From assembly GCF_037102585.1 (NCBI RefSeq), contig NW_027043838.1, forward strand, positions 248,001 to 312,000: 64,000 bases of DNA, read 5' to 3'. The translations under genes were made by a program, and so were the position numbers. This DNA comes from Saccharomycopsis crataegensis. Its lineage: Eukaryota > Ascomycota > Saccharomycetes > Ascoideales > Saccharomycopsidaceae. This document shows, piece by piece, positions 49,428 to 59,926 of the stretch. Numbering within the stretch: the first letter of the stretch is position 1; each line of letters begins with the position of its first letter. The notes under the pieces are model-generated. The model did not search any database and was not told the origin of the DNA. It saw only the letters and a program-made list of their open reading frames with translations.

Positions 49428-50832
49428 TTAAGCACTCAATTCAGCATTCAATCTCTTGGCAACAGCTTCAATGAATTCTTGGGTGGTGACATAGGATTCT
49501 CTAGCGGTTTCACCTCTGGTCAAGGCCAAGTCCTTGGTCATGATACCATCCTTGGAAACGGTTTCCAAAGTGGCCTTTTCCAAAACTTCACCAAACTTGA
49601 CGACGTCAGGAGTACCATCGAGCTTACCTCTTTGGATGATACCTCTGGACCAAGCAAAGATAGAGGCAATGGAGTTGGTTGAAGTTTCTTCACCAATTTG
49701 GTGTCTTCTGTAGTGTCTGGTGACCGTACCATGAGCGGCTTCGGCTTCAAAGGCCTTTCCGTCAGGAGTCATCAAGACAGAGGTCATCAAACCCAAAGAA
49801 CCAAAACCTTGGGCAACGATATCAGATTGCACATCACCATCATAGTTCTTCATGGCTATTATATAACCACCCTTAGACTTGATCATTTGGGCAACCATAT
49901 CATCGATCAAACGGTGTTCGTACCAGATACCAGCGGCTTCGAAGTCCTTTTGGTATTTGGCAGCGTACATTTCTTCGAAAATGTCCTTGAATCTACCATC
50001 GTACTTCTTCAAGATGGTGTTCTTGGTAGAAGAGTACAATGGCAACTTTCTGTCCAAGGCCAATTTGAAAGAGGATTCAGCAAAAGCAGTGATGGATTCT
50101 TCGGTGTTGTACATGGCCAAAGCAACACCAGCACCCTTGTAGTTATAAACTGGGATTTCTTGTGGAGCAGAACCGTCTTCTGGAGTGTAGACGAGCTTAA
50201 GTTCACCAGCACCTGGGATAACCAAGTCAGTGGCCTTATATTGATCACCAAAGGCGTGTCTACCAATGATGATTGGTTTTTCCCAGGTTGGGACAATTCT
50301 TGGGATGTTGTCAATGACAATTGGTTCTCTGAAAACAGTACCACCCAAGATGTTTCTGATAGTACCATTTGGAGACAACCACATCTTCTTCAAGCCGAAT
50401 TCCTTAACTCTGGCTTCATCAGGGGTAATGGTAGCACACTTGACACCAACACCATACTTTAAGATGGCTTCGGCAGAGTCGGTAGTGACCTTATCGTCAG
50501 TTTGGTCTCTGTATTCAATACCCAAATCGTAGTATTTCAAATCGACGTTGAGGAATGGCAAGATCAACAAATCTTTGATCAATTTCCAGATGATTCCTAA
50601 AAGGTGGTTAGTCTATTGTCATGACTAATACATCAAGTCGATGATTTTTTGCTTTTCTTTCTTCGAGGAATATTTTTTCCTTTTCTATTATTTAGGTAAT
50701 ACCAAACAATAAGAGAAGCAATTAGTTTTTTTTTTTCATTTGAAATTGTAGTCAACTAACTAACTTACTGGTCATTTCATCACCGTCCAATTCGACAATT
50801 GGGGTCTTAACATCGATTTTCTTGAAAGCCAT
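49428..50832 (-). CDS. IDP2: NADP-dependent isocitrate dehydrogenase, cytosolic type, spliced
   Basis: 410 residues from complement(49428-50596, 50769-50832); yeast Idp2 has 412. Exon 1 encodes '[20 protein letters not shown]' plus Thr and one base; splicing completes Arg and continues '[20 protein letters not shown]'. The 172 bp intron has GTAAGT, branch GACTAAC and TTTTAG. Core motifs: '[14 protein letters not shown]', '[19 protein letters not shown]' and '[15 protein letters not shown]'. The enzyme makes 2-oxoglutarate and NADPH. It has no mitochondrial presequence, and the C-terminus (ELSA) is not a peroxisomal PTS1, so a cytosolic place is inferred. Codon use is strongly biased (GGT, TTG, CCA, AGA), suggesting high expression. 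A TA run at 50992-51006 may be the TATA region. Confidence 0.95.
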
Positions 50833-51296
50833 GGTTGCCTGGAATTTGATTTATTTTTTATAATGTACTATAATTTAATAATTTATGATGTAGGACAACC
50901 TTCTATGATTTCCTGGGTGCTGGGGCAAAAAATAAAGGGTCTGAGCTTTTTCAATTTTCGTTAAAAGTTTTTGTGGGTGGTGATATTGCTCATATATATA
51001 TATATGTACGCCGTTCCCCGGGCATGCAACACTTAGTAAGAAAAATGTCGCGATCTTTCTGTCGAGAGTCACGCCTCTCCACAAAAAACATGAGAGTAAG
51101 TCCTGTGACATGTACACTATCACACTTATTATTGCAGATATACCAGCTTTGCGGTCGCCGAGTCGGAGTTATCAGGTGACAATGGCTTACTAAGCGATGG
51201 CAAATGCACTACAAACCGCGCAGGCAGCCATCCGGACCCGGAGATAGATGTCGTATCGACACAGCGCTTATTTATTTATCAATTAACTAATTTATT
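50833..51296. other. Intergenic: IDP2 promoter, DPH5 3' end
   Basis: 464 bp. TA-repeat near 50992-51006, about 160 bp upstream of the IDP2 ATG. GC-richer segment 51030-51260. Two overlapping short frames look like chance. Confidence 0.5.
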
Positions 51297-52142
51297 TTAT
51301 TTGTTGAAGCACGCCTTCAATTCTTCTTTTGTCCCGTCAAAGAACTCAGCCATGTACTGGATCTCAATGTCGTGTGGATTAGGCCCAACAATCACAAGAG
51401 AGTGGAGCGGTTCTCCCGCATCGTATTCCGCAAGCTCTTTTAGACTAGCCACTTTGAAGCTTTGTGTAGGGGCCCCAAGTCTGCTAACGGCGACACACAT
51501 GGTGTTCTCATCGTAAGCAGCTTCTTGTCTGGTTTGTTCGACCTCGATCAATTGCTGGGCGGCAGTGCTGATGCTCATGTATCTTGGAGGCTCAAAAATG
51601 TTATTGCCCCTCATAAGATTTTCAATACTCTGTTCCTTGACCTTGATATCCAACAACACAAGGGTGTGCAACCCGATATCACGGTTCTCTTTCACCCTGT
51701 CGTAGAACGAATCTGGTTTCCAAGTGTCAGTGAAAAACACCAACGATACAGTTTGACCATAACTGTATAATTGTAAACCACAGGCCCCGACGGCGTTCAT
51801 TACTGAGGCATTGTGGATGCTTTCAACTTTGATCCCCAATTCTTTGGCTCTGATCACTAGGTCGGTATGGGTGGTGGCACCAAACACATCACCAACTACC
51901 AAGAACGCAATGTCATCTTCAGTAGCCCCGGCAAGAATCTCATCAGACTGACTTTCCACCATATCTCTATCGGCCAAAATGACTTCATGCCCGTAAAATT
52001 CTTCCAAGTCTTCTTTCGATGCGCTCATCAAAATCGATGTGTAATGTTCCAAGTACACTCTTTTACAGCCCTTGATGGCCTCAAGCCCTCTGACAGTCAC
52101 ATCCTTAACGGAGGACAAACCCAATCCAATCAAATAAAACAT
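51297..52142 (-). CDS. DPH5: Diphthine synthase (diphthamide methyltransferase)
   Basis: 281 residues. SAM-dependent methyltransferase that methylates the ACP-modified His of elongation factor 2 during diphthamide synthesis. It starts [19 protein letters not shown], the family's glycine-rich opening. Further motifs: '[19 protein letters not shown]', '[20 protein letters not shown]' and '[16 protein letters not shown]'. Length is close to yeast Dph5 (300). Cytosolic, no introns. The 304 bp upstream hold its promoter and the TSC13 3' end. Confidence 0.96.
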   Translation of the reverse strand: MFYLIGLGLSSVKDVTVRGLEAIKGCKRVYLEHYTSILMSASKEDLEEFYGHEVILADRDMVESQSDEILAGATEDDIAFLVVGDVFGATTHTDLVIRAKELGIKVESIHNASVMNAVGACGLQLYSYGQTVSLVFFTDTWKPDSFYDRVKENRDIGLHTLVLLDIKVKEQSIENLMRGNNIFEPPRYMSISTAAQQLIEVEQTRQEAAYDENTMCVAVSRLGAPTQSFKVASLKELAEYDAGEPLHSLVIVGPNPHDIEIQYMAEFFDGTKEELKACFNK

Positions 52143-52446
52143 GTCTTTATATTTTTCCTAAAGAGATGGAATGGCTGTATCTACATAGATGTTGTCATTG
52201 AAAATTTTTGGCATTTTTTTTCCTCTGCTAATTTTTGTGCGCTTTAAACTTCCTTACATTCTGCAGATAACAATCACTGTGTCAAAAGATTATATTTAAT
52301 AACCACCATTGGGTCTAAGTACAAATATTACAAGGGGAATAGATAAAAATAGTGAATCTTTCAGACGTTTTCAAAATAAACACAAAGTTGCACAGGTTTT
52401 CTCCCAGTAATCTTCATAACTTTATGTAGCCAATACATGTGGCATT
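52143..52446. other. Intergenic: DPH5 promoter, TSC13 3' end
   Basis: 304 bp, AT-rich, no gene or repeat seen. Confidence 0.6.
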
Positions 52447-53430
52447 TTAATAAAGGAAAGGAATATAGATCTTTCTCTTTTTTGGGTACTTGTCACCGAA
52501 ATCCTTGAGATATCTTCTGTGCTTCTTAGTAGCCCAAACCATCATTTGTAATGAGCCAACAATCAAGAAAAGATAAGAGAACAAGTTGTTGTTGATTAAG
52601 GCAAAGAACAACCATGACAAACTTTCAAAGAAATAATTTGGGAAACTCACAAAAGTAAAACCATAACCCATTGGGATCTTACGTTCGGTAGACCCTGGAG
52701 AGCGCAAGCTAGACAAGTTTAAATGGGTGATGAAGTTGGAAACTTCACTGTACGCCCAAAGACCCACCAAAATGTTCAAAGTGTCTTCTGAATGATTAGA
52801 GGTATGGAAAGCGATTTTCTTAAGAGGTCCGGCAACCGCCAAAGATTCTGGCAAAGCGTTAGGAGAGTAGATGAAGAATGCCAAATTGAGCCCGGAAAGT
52901 AACCAATAGTGCCCGGAATTCTTGAATAAGTTGAATAATGGCATGGTGCTGAGCGAAAACTTGTGGACAAAGATAGTTTCGTACTCACGCTTGAGGAAAT
53001 GGAGCATTACGAGGAAGAAACTCACAGTTTGAGTGTATGAATGCTCTTCGAAAGAACCATAGTAGAAATAGAATGCTGGGTGGATCAACAATGGACCCAA
53101 GTATTCAAGAATAAACACGGTACGCCATGAGATTTGTGGACCAAGGTCTTTGACATAAAGGGTGACTTCATCACCAGCGATGCCGTTGTCGGCGAGGTTT
53201 TTTTCCAAATTGAGGGCCAAGTGCTTTGGACGGATTGGTTTACCTTTAGAATCGGTTTTCTTTTGATCGACTGGTTCCTGGATTTGGGTGAGTCTCAACC
53301 GGTGCTTACTGATGATATTTTTGGCGGCAATGACATCAACCAATTCAGAAAGTGGGGCATCTGGAGAGAAAGACTCAATTGAGACTTCTCTGAGTTTTCT
53401 GGAGCGGGGTTTAACACTAATGGAAACCAT
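52447..53430 (-). CDS. TSC13: Very-long-chain enoyl-CoA reductase
   Basis: 327 residues (yeast Tsc13: 310). Last step of the ER fatty-acid elongation cycle, NADPH-dependent reduction of trans-2-enoyl-CoA, feeding sphingolipid synthesis. N-terminal 90 residues are a ubiquitin-like domain ('LSELVDVIAAKNIIS'). A membrane domain of several spans follows, with the steroid 5-alpha-reductase-like C-terminal part: 'FITHLNLSSLRSPGS', 'KIPMGYGFTFVSFPNYFFE' and 'HRRYLKDFGDKYPKKRKI'. The Lys-rich end is cytosolic, as in ER residents. The head-to-head neighbour UTP11 starts 226 bp away. Confidence 0.96.
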   Translation of the reverse strand: MVSISVKPRSRKLREVSIESFSPDAPLSELVDVIAAKNIISKHRLRLTQIQEPVDQKKTDSKGKPIRPKHLALNLEKNLADNGIAGDEVTLYVKDLGPQISWRTVFILEYLGPLLIHPAFYFYYGSFEEHSYTQTVSFFLVMLHFLKREYETIFVHKFSLSTMPLFNLFKNSGHYWLLSGLNLAFFIYSPNALPESLAVAGPLKKIAFHTSNHSEDTLNILVGLWAYSEVSNFITHLNLSSLRSPGSTERKIPMGYGFTFVSFPNYFFESLSWLFFALINNNLFSYLFLIVGSLQMMVWATKKHRRYLKDFGDKYPKKRKIYIPFLY

Positions 53431-53655
53431 GGTTGGTGTTAATTTGGTCGATAACAGTATTTTATTTCACATCTGGCGTTTTTCTTCCTTTTGTTTTTCC
53501 CATTTTTTTTATTGGGGGGGAACTAACCGCACCTTTCCTCATCGCACAAAAAAAAAATTGAAAATTTTCTCTCTTTGTTAGCGAAAATCACCATCGAGAG
53601 TATCTAAAAAATCATACTTGATAGACCGATCGTCACCTCCATATCACCATAAAAA
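53431..53655. promoter_or_regulatory. Divergent promoter TSC13 / UTP11
   Basis: 225 bp shared by two divergent housekeeping genes; T8/G7 and A8 tracts in the middle, which would disfavour nucleosomes. Confidence 0.5.
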
Positions 53656-54411
53656 ATGCCAAAATACGTCCACGATATACAGAAGAAGCAACATAAGGAA
53701 AGAGCCCAGCCGCAAGAGCGGAAAAGGCTTGGGCTTCTTCAAAAGAAGAAGGATTACAAGCTTCGAGCAAAAGATTATCACGACAAGCAAGAACGTCTTC
53801 GTATTCTTAGAGAAAAGGCTGCCAATAGAAACCCCGATGAATACTATCATTCCATGACCAGTCGTAAGACTGATTCCCGAGGGGTGTTGGTCACCGATCG
53901 TGAATCAAGTGAATCGATCAGCGTCGACGAGGCCAAGCTTTTAAAGACCCAGGATGTCAACTATATCAAGACCAAGAGACTTAATGAAATGAAACAAATT
54001 GAGAAATTGATGGATGGCACCAGTAATAACTCTAATGCCATCACCTTTGGGTCCGAGGGGAAGCATACAGTATTTCTCGATGATCGCGAAGAGTTTGAAG
54101 AGTTTGACGTTGCCAAGCATTTCAATACCGACAAGCGATTGGTTGACCGTAAAGAAAACAGATTGACTCTCGAGCAATTGGAAACTCTTGATCGACCTGA
54201 ACAAGCCCCGGAAATCGCCAAGAAAATGAACAACAAGAAATTGAAGAAGTTGAAACTCATTAAACAGAAGCTCGAAAGGGTCCAACAGTTGGAGCGTATT
54301 GAGCAGAAAATGGACGCCCAAAGAGAACTTATGAAGAAAGGTAGTAAAAAGAAGGTCGTCAATAAAGACGGGAAAGTGTCGTTTAAATGGAAGCAGCAAC
54401 GTAAACGTTGA
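53656..54411 (+). CDS. UTP11: SSU processome protein Utp11
   Basis: 251 residues (yeast: 250), highly charged and basic. It starts MPKYVHDIQKKQHKERAQP and has 'LGLLQKKKDYKLRAKDYH', 'REKAANRNPDEYYHSMTSRK' and 'LLKTQDVNYIKTKRL', all diagnostic. Utp11 joins the U3 snoRNP for 18S rRNA processing in the nucleolus. The C-terminal third is Lys-rich coiled-coil. No intron. Confidence 0.97.
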   Translation: MPKYVHDIQKKQHKERAQPQERKRLGLLQKKKDYKLRAKDYHDKQERLRILREKAANRNPDEYYHSMTSRKTDSRGVLVTDRESSESISVDEAKLLKTQDVNYIKTKRLNEMKQIEKLMDGTSNNSNAITFGSEGKHTVFLDDREEFEEFDVAKHFNTDKRLVDRKENRLTLEQLETLDRPEQAPEIAKKMNNKKLKKLKLIKQKLERVQQLERIEQKMDAQRELMKKGSKKKVVNKDGKVSFKWKQQRKR

Positions 54412-54911
54412 AGAACTGGTAATATACCCTCACTATCTCTTAGATTGTTCTTTATTTTTTGTTGTTTTTCATTTTTCACCAAGTTGATTTGTTTTGCATC
54501 GTTTTCTTTTCTATCTTGCATTTATTCAATGTGTATGTATAATATAGTTTATTTTCAGTGTTTGACCGTGGTGTATTATTACATCTTTTGTAATGACATG
54601 TGTTAGCATAAAGCTCACTGTGTGGTCAGAAGCAATTGGTACTACAAATAAGATCGAACAGTACATACAATCTAATAATATTTGTATAATAACAATAATA
54701 ATTATAAGACCATTCCTGTTCATGTTGACCCTGGTGGGTTCCGGGTGACACTTTCCAACACACCAGTTTTCTTTTTGGAGAAAACAAACAGAGACCAGCG
54801 ATACAAGAGGTAGCCACTCTTATCAGATATATTAATACTTAATAATCAAGGAAAGCAAAACCTCTCGTATAATTTCAATTTATATACAGTTAATAAACCA
54901 TTCTCCCGCAA
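54412..54911 (+). other. Intergenic: UTP11 3' end and PAC1 promoter
   Basis: 500 bp. AT-rich with a GC-richer stretch 54720-54790. No frame of interest, no tRNA. Confidence 0.55.
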
Positions 54912-56396
54912 ATGTCTGCGTTGACTTCGAGGCAGAAAATTGAGCTTCATAAAGCCATATCACAATACCTCAAACCTAATCTTGAACCGGAACTATATAA
55001 AGAAATCAACCTTCGACTAGAATTGACCGAGGATGACTTAAAATCTTCTTCTGATAACAACCTATTGGCCAAAAAATGGTCGACGGTGATCAGGTTACAG
55101 AAAAAAATCCTTGATTTGGAGAGTCAAGTGAGTAACTTGAACGAATTATTAGATGCTTCATCGAATGGCACTGGTATTAAATCTTCCAATGGCTCATTAA
55201 TCCACACGAAAATCAACTGGCTTCCTAGTAGAGCATCCCAGGTGCTTAAGGCTCAGAAATCCGCAATTAACTCCCTTGATATCCATCCTTTTCTTCCCGA
55301 ATTAGTAGCGGCATTGAATGACGGGTCGTTTGTGGTATGGGACTTGTTAAACCCTCTTCAACCTTCAAAATTAATCAATGGTCACACCAAAGCGATCAAC
55401 GGGATTTGTTATGGGAAAAAACCGTTGAAATTGTCACAACAGGACTCGTCATCTGGGTCAATATTGGTGGCCACTTGCTCGTCGGATTTATACATCAAGA
55501 TTTGGGACTCCACCAACAATTTCGAACTCAAACGAACCTTAAGTGGGCATACTCATACGATTTCCTCTGTTAAATTCAAAAATAATGATCCAGGCCAATT
55601 ATTTTCTAGTTCCCGTGATGGGCTGGTAATATTATGGGATGTCACCAATGGCTGGCGATTACGATCGTTTGTCGGCCACAGTGATTGGGTCCGATCGCTT
55701 GATTTGACCCCTACTGACGAATTTCTCATCAGTTGTGCCAATGATCAAAGTGCCAGACTATCGCACGGTGACTCAGGGATCGGGTTATCGATCATGATTG
55801 GTCATACCCACGTTGTCGAGGATTGTAAATTTGCTCCCCGTACCGCCTGGAAATACTTGGACATGTTGGCCACAGCAAAGAGCTACTCAAATGATCCCAC
55901 GGTATTGGAACAATACAATGCTTTGGATTTCAAATATTGCGCAACTGCGTCACGAGACGAGACCATCAAGATTTGGCTCTTACCATTACCAATCATCAGA
56001 CCGCATCGCCCACCAGCCCCATCATCGAACCCTTCAGCAGTGTGTATTATAGAGCTCAAGGGCCACTCCTCATGGGTGCGGTCTTTACAATTCCATCCCG
56101 GCGGGAAATACCTTTTTTCCAGCTCCGATGATAAATCTATCAAGATTTGGGATTTGAGCGCCATTGAAAAATTGGGGGTTGCTAAATGTATTCGTACGTT
56201 GAATGGTGGTCACGAAGGGTTTGTCAATTGTATTAAATTTGCCACGCCAATTCAATACGATCAACCAACTGATGAAGGTGATAAGATAACTGATGAAAAA
56301 GAACGTGAGAAGAAAAAGCTCAACGAGTTGGATAAATCCATCAGAACGATTTTTGCTAGCGGGGGCACCGACAATAACATTTGCATGTGGGTTTGA
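54912..56396 (+). CDS. PAC1: Dynein regulator Pac1/LIS1
   Basis: 494 residues (yeast Pac1: 494). N-terminal LisH-type dimerisation helix ('RQKIELHKAISQYLKPN'), a short coiled coil near 60-85, then seven WD40 repeats from about 110, e.g. 'INSLDIHPFLPELVAALNDG', 'SSVKFKNNDPGQLFSSSRDG', 'DWVRSLDLTPTDEFLISCAN' and 'SWVRSLQFHPGGKYLFSSSD'. LIS1 binds the dynein motor and is needed for nuclear migration. CTG at 55623-55625 (codon 238, 'RDGxVILWD') falls where WD repeats usually have Thr or Ser, which fits CUG=Ser. The last repeat contains a long charged insertion (about 455-475). Confidence 0.95.
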   Translation: MSALTSRQKIELHKAISQYLKPNLEPELYKEINLRLELTEDDLKSSSDNNLLAKKWSTVIRLQKKILDLESQVSNLNELLDASSNGTGIKSSNGSLIHTKINWLPSRASQVLKAQKSAINSLDIHPFLPELVAALNDGSFVVWDLLNPLQPSKLINGHTKAINGICYGKKPLKLSQQDSSSGSILVATCSSDLYIKIWDSTNNFELKRTLSGHTHTISSVKFKNNDPGQLFSSSRDGLVILWDVTNGWRLRSFVGHSDWVRSLDLTPTDEFLISCANDQSARLSHGDSGIGLSIMIGHTHVVEDCKFAPRTAWKYLDMLATAKSYSNDPTVLEQYNALDFKYCATASRDETIKIWLLPLPIIRPHRPPAPSSNPSAVCIIELKGHSSWVRSLQFHPGGKYLFSSSDDKSIKIWDLSAIEKLGVAKCIRTLNGGHEGFVNCIKFATPIQYDQPTDEGDKITDEKEREKKKLNELDKSIRTIFASGGTDNNICMWV

Positions 56397-57016
56397 GAAT
56401 TAAAAAAAAAATAACAAAAAAAAAACGACTACTAATGAATTAATGAGAAAAGCTACTATTTTTATTTTTTTGCTTGAATGGATTTTGTAATATATGTTTG
56501 ATTTTTTTTTCAACTTTGGATATAGGATATAGCAAGTATCATCGGTATTGTAATTCACAATCATCAATATCTTATAGATTGTCTTGAATTTACATTTTGA
56601 AAATATTGAGGGTATCAAAGAATTGCACAACTTGGGATTCTTTCCATTATCATTGTTCTCTATAAACGCAATGAAGCAACGAAGAAATAATAAAAAAGAA
56701 ACTAGAACATAAATCCAAGAAGTAGTACAAGAAAAACCAAATATGGGTGGAAAAATCTTTCCCCCTCGTCAACAACAAGAAGGAGTATCGCCTCTCTTTT
56801 TTTAGGGTCCAATACTTATTTTAATGCTGAGAAAGACGAATGCATCCAAAAGGAAAACAAATAATAAAACGACACCAGTTGAGAGATTTTTAAAGAGACA
56901 TCGAACAGTATAATGATCAATGAAATGCAAGAGCTAGGACAAAATTATAAAATAAAATTGTGAGTTGAAAGGAACGTATTTGAATTTGCATAAATGAAAT
57001 TTTGCAAAAAAAAGGA
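56397..57016. other. Convergent intergenic region PAC1 / PRM10-like
   Basis: 620 bp holding two 3' UTRs, very A/T-rich with poly-A and poly-T tracts near 56401-56430. No gene seen. Confidence 0.55.
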
Positions 57017-59926
57017 TTATAATGTGAATAACGCAGTACTCTTTTTACCAACCGGATACACCAAGATTGATGCCGCAAACAACCCAACAGAAATCCCAAT
57101 GGCCACTTGAATCATTGAGAAACCAAAGGATAAACTATTATCCGAACTGTCACTAGTGGTGGTGGCGGAGGTAGAGGTACCGTTCAAACTACTGACAATT
57201 TCGTTGGCGCTGCTAATACCTGCCAATAATGAACTTTGACTGGCAATACCACTAGGAACTTGCACAAAAATCGCTGGCAACATTGCACTGATGGCCAATC
57301 CACGATAAATACGAGAATACAAATTACCTAATACCCCAATGACCATAGCGGCAATGGCACTGGTGAATTCCGAAGAGCTACTGAAATGCAAAGAACAGAA
57401 GTAACTGACGACGTACCCAGCACAGGCAATACCCACCATAACTGGCAATTGCTTCCAACTGGCCTGGTTCAAAAGCGCTAAAGAGATGCTGAAAACTGGG
57501 ACAAAGAGGAAACGGTAATATGGGGACAAAGAGGGCTTGTAAACGCAAGTTTGGTTAGAAGTGGCCTCTTTATCAATCCATCCATAAAGCGCCGCACCAA
57601 TGGTGATACCAAAGGAAAGGAAAAGCGAATAAATAATGGCATAAAACATTCGCACCGATCCATTGACAATGCTACGGGATTGTAATTCCAATGATCCGGT
57701 AAGAATGATGAAACCAGGCAAAATCAACGCCAAAGAACCTTGGACCAACGCAGAAAAACAGAAAAGTTTACCACCATTGATCGATCCAAGGGCTCTTCCG
57801 AGGAAACTAACAACAATAGAAGCTGCCACTTCAAAGACGTTGGTGTACAGAGAACTACGTGGTGCCACGTAAACTTGCAATACCGCTACACAACAACCGA
57901 TCAAAAAGCAAATTGGCATATCTACCCAATTACCATTGAAGGCAAATGGACAAACCATTGCTGAACCAAGTCCATAAACTAAAACACGAACCCAACCTGG
58001 ATACAAGTCAGGGTATTCACATAACGCATCTAGTTTCTTGGTGGCCTCTTCAACCCCAAGAAGATCATGGATCACGGCTTTATAAATTTGATGAGTATCA
58101 TGTAACTTCGATAAGTTGACCCCTTCTTTGGTCCGCACCAATTGCATTTCGGTAGTTTTTGTGGTCGGATCATTGAATGCCATGATCATACAACCAGGGA
58201 AATAAATGAAATAACTATCGATTTCGAGGACTCGGGATGTCATCACCATATATTCTTCTAATCTGTAAGTTGGGGCACCAAAGGTCATCAAGGCAGTACA
58301 CATCTTGATGATGAAGTTACGTTTTTGGAAAAGCGAAGCTAAATGTACCGTGATTTTTGCCTTCAATTTCCCTTTACTACGAGAAAGATTAGCCTTTTTT
58401 TCTTTGGTCATGCTTGGCTTGAAGGATGGCATATCAAAAGACGAAGCAGAAGTGCCCACTGATGGAGAAGCCATACCACTCTTTGACGCGCGGGGTTTGT
58501 TATCCTTCTCAAAGGCGGTGGAGCCACTAATAAAAGACAGTCTATCGTTCATGGTCACCGAGCTTTCAGCGTACTCTTGAGGTAAAGTGTACAATTTCAT
58601 AAGGGTACTCAAAATCCCTTCTTGAACACGGTTTGGTGGGGGAATATATTCATCATCATCAAGGGTATCTTTCAACATATTGTCAGGGGTACCTTCAAGG
58701 GGGTCTTGGTTATTGTGGGCGTAGAAAAGATCACTGAGAGAGGTTTTACTGGACGATCTAGAAATTGATAATGGGGTGTTTTTATTAGCGTTACCTGATG
58801 ACCCATTGCTCACCAGGGATTTCTTGCGGCGATGTAATATTTTGCCAAGTCTTGATGATTCGTGAGCTCCCATGATTTTGTTGACTTCTTCTTGAACGCG
58901 GGCGGCCTCTTCTTCGTTATCCTCGTCTTCTTGGTCGGCGATGTCGCCATCGCTGTTGTTCAGACCACGACGATGTAAGTAACGCCTTGGGTGGTGTTCA
59001 GAAAATAAATTCAATTCAAACGAGTTATTATCATTGATATTATTAGGATGCAAAAAGTTCAATGCATTGGGTTTTTCTCCCTGATTTTCAATAATGGATT
59101 CGTCATCTTTTTTCTTGAGACCTTGTTTGAAATTGAGGATTCTCATTAAGAAATTACCAGCATGGGAATCAGAAGCGATGGAAGTGACATCGGCATTGTT
59201 ATGTTTTTGCTGGGCGGCTATTTCGTCCTGGTCTTCATCGTCGGTGATCTTTTCCTTGTCCTTTTTATTAGAAGTTGAAGAATCGGAATCATCATCAGAA
59301 TCGTAAAATATCACGGCTTTCTTTTTGCTTGGTGATGAAGTAGTGGTAGTAGGTTGTTTTGGGTCGTTAATTTTTATGGTTTTACCATTATTAGGAGATT
59401 TTTCATTATTATTACTGGTGATGGATTTTTCAGATTCGCCATCGGATTCGGGGATTTCTCCATATTCGGGATTGACGATATTTTGAGAGATCATCAAATT
59501 GGCGTCTCTTTCGACGGAATTGGCACGTTTTCTGCGCTTATCATCTGACAAGTTTGATAAATGGAGATTTTCAGAAGATGTGACGTTGGAAGTGGCCATA
59601 TGATTGCCAATGGATTTGAAAGTCGGTAAAGATGGGGTAGTGGCATGGGAGACTGGGTTACCTTCAGGAATGGTTGGACTACCTCCGGTATTTTTCAAGA
59701 TGCTTTGAGAAGATTTGGACCTGCGGTATTGGGGACGACCGGCGATATTTGGAGATAATCTTGAAGGAGATGGAGGAGATTGGAGGTTGGCGAGAGAACT
59801 GTTATTACTAGCGGTTCTCAGGACAGGAAGGGAAAAATAGTCTTGTGACAATTCCTGAGGGGTGTTATTGAGGCCGGGTTTTTTCTTCTTGTTCCACAAG
59901 GCGGTGGCAGGGGGAGTGTTTGGCAT
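57017..59926 (-). CDS. PRM10-like membrane protein (ThrE family)
   Basis: 969 residues. The first 530 are disordered, Ser/Asn/Asp-rich with acidic runs and phosphorylation-like Ser clusters. The remainder is the ThrE/DUF1212 module: 'NFIIKMCTALMTFGAPTYRLEEYM' region (near 540), a soluble part with 'IYFPGCMIMAFNDP', then about ten membrane spans in two blocks, as in the paired ThrE and ThrE_2 domains. Yeast PRM10 (383 residues) is pheromone-regulated; Candida relatives are longer with such N-terminal tails. Bacterial ThrE exports threonine; the yeast substrate is not known. No intron or signal peptide. Confidence 0.88.
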   Translation of the reverse strand: MPNTPPATALWNKKKKPGLNNTPQELSQDYFSLPVLRTASNNSSLANLQSPPSPSRLSPNIAGRPQYRRSKSSQSILKNTGGSPTIPEGNPVSHATTPSLPTFKSIGNHMATSNVTSSENLHLSNLSDDKRRKRANSVERDANLMISQNIVNPEYGEIPESDGESEKSITSNNNEKSPNNGKTIKINDPKQPTTTTSSPSKKKAVIFYDSDDDSDSSTSNKKDKEKITDDEDQDEIAAQQKHNNADVTSIASDSHAGNFLMRILNFKQGLKKKDDESIIENQGEKPNALNFLHPNNINDNNSFELNLFSEHHPRRYLHRRGLNNSDGDIADQEDEDNEEEAARVQEEVNKIMGAHESSRLGKILHRRKKSLVSNGSSGNANKNTPLSISRSSSKTSLSDLFYAHNNQDPLEGTPDNMLKDTLDDDEYIPPPNRVQEGILSTLMKLYTLPQEYAESSVTMNDRLSFISGSTAFEKDNKPRASKSGMASPSVGTSASSFDMPSFKPSMTKEKKANLSRSKGKLKAKITVHLASLFQKRNFIIKMCTALMTFGAPTYRLEEYMVMTSRVLEIDSYFIYFPGCMIMAFNDPTTKTTEMQLVRTKEGVNLSKLHDTHQIYKAVIHDLLGVEEATKKLDALCEYPDLYPGWVRVLVYGLGSAMVCPFAFNGNWVDMPICFLIGCCVAVLQVYVAPRSSLYTNVFEVAASIVVSFLGRALGSINGGKLFCFSALVQGSLALILPGFIILTGSLELQSRSIVNGSVRMFYAIIYSLFLSFGITIGAALYGWIDKEATSNQTCVYKPSLSPYYRFLFVPVFSISLALLNQASWKQLPVMVGIACAGYVVSYFCSLHFSSSSEFTSAIAAMVIGVLGNLYSRIYRGLAISAMLPAIFVQVPSGIASQSSLLAGISSANEIVSSLNGTSTSATTTSDSSDNSLSFGFSMIQVAIGISVGLFAASILVYPVGKKSTALFTL

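Noticed and set aside
49698-50462. 254-codon plus-strand frame opposite IDP2
   Set aside because: Long only because of strong codon bias on the coding strand; composition is unlike a protein.
53941-54521. Minus-strand frames of 152 and 186 codons opposite UTP11
   Set aside because: Antisense of Lys/Glu-rich codons gives Phe/Leu-rich frames; no likeness to membrane families.
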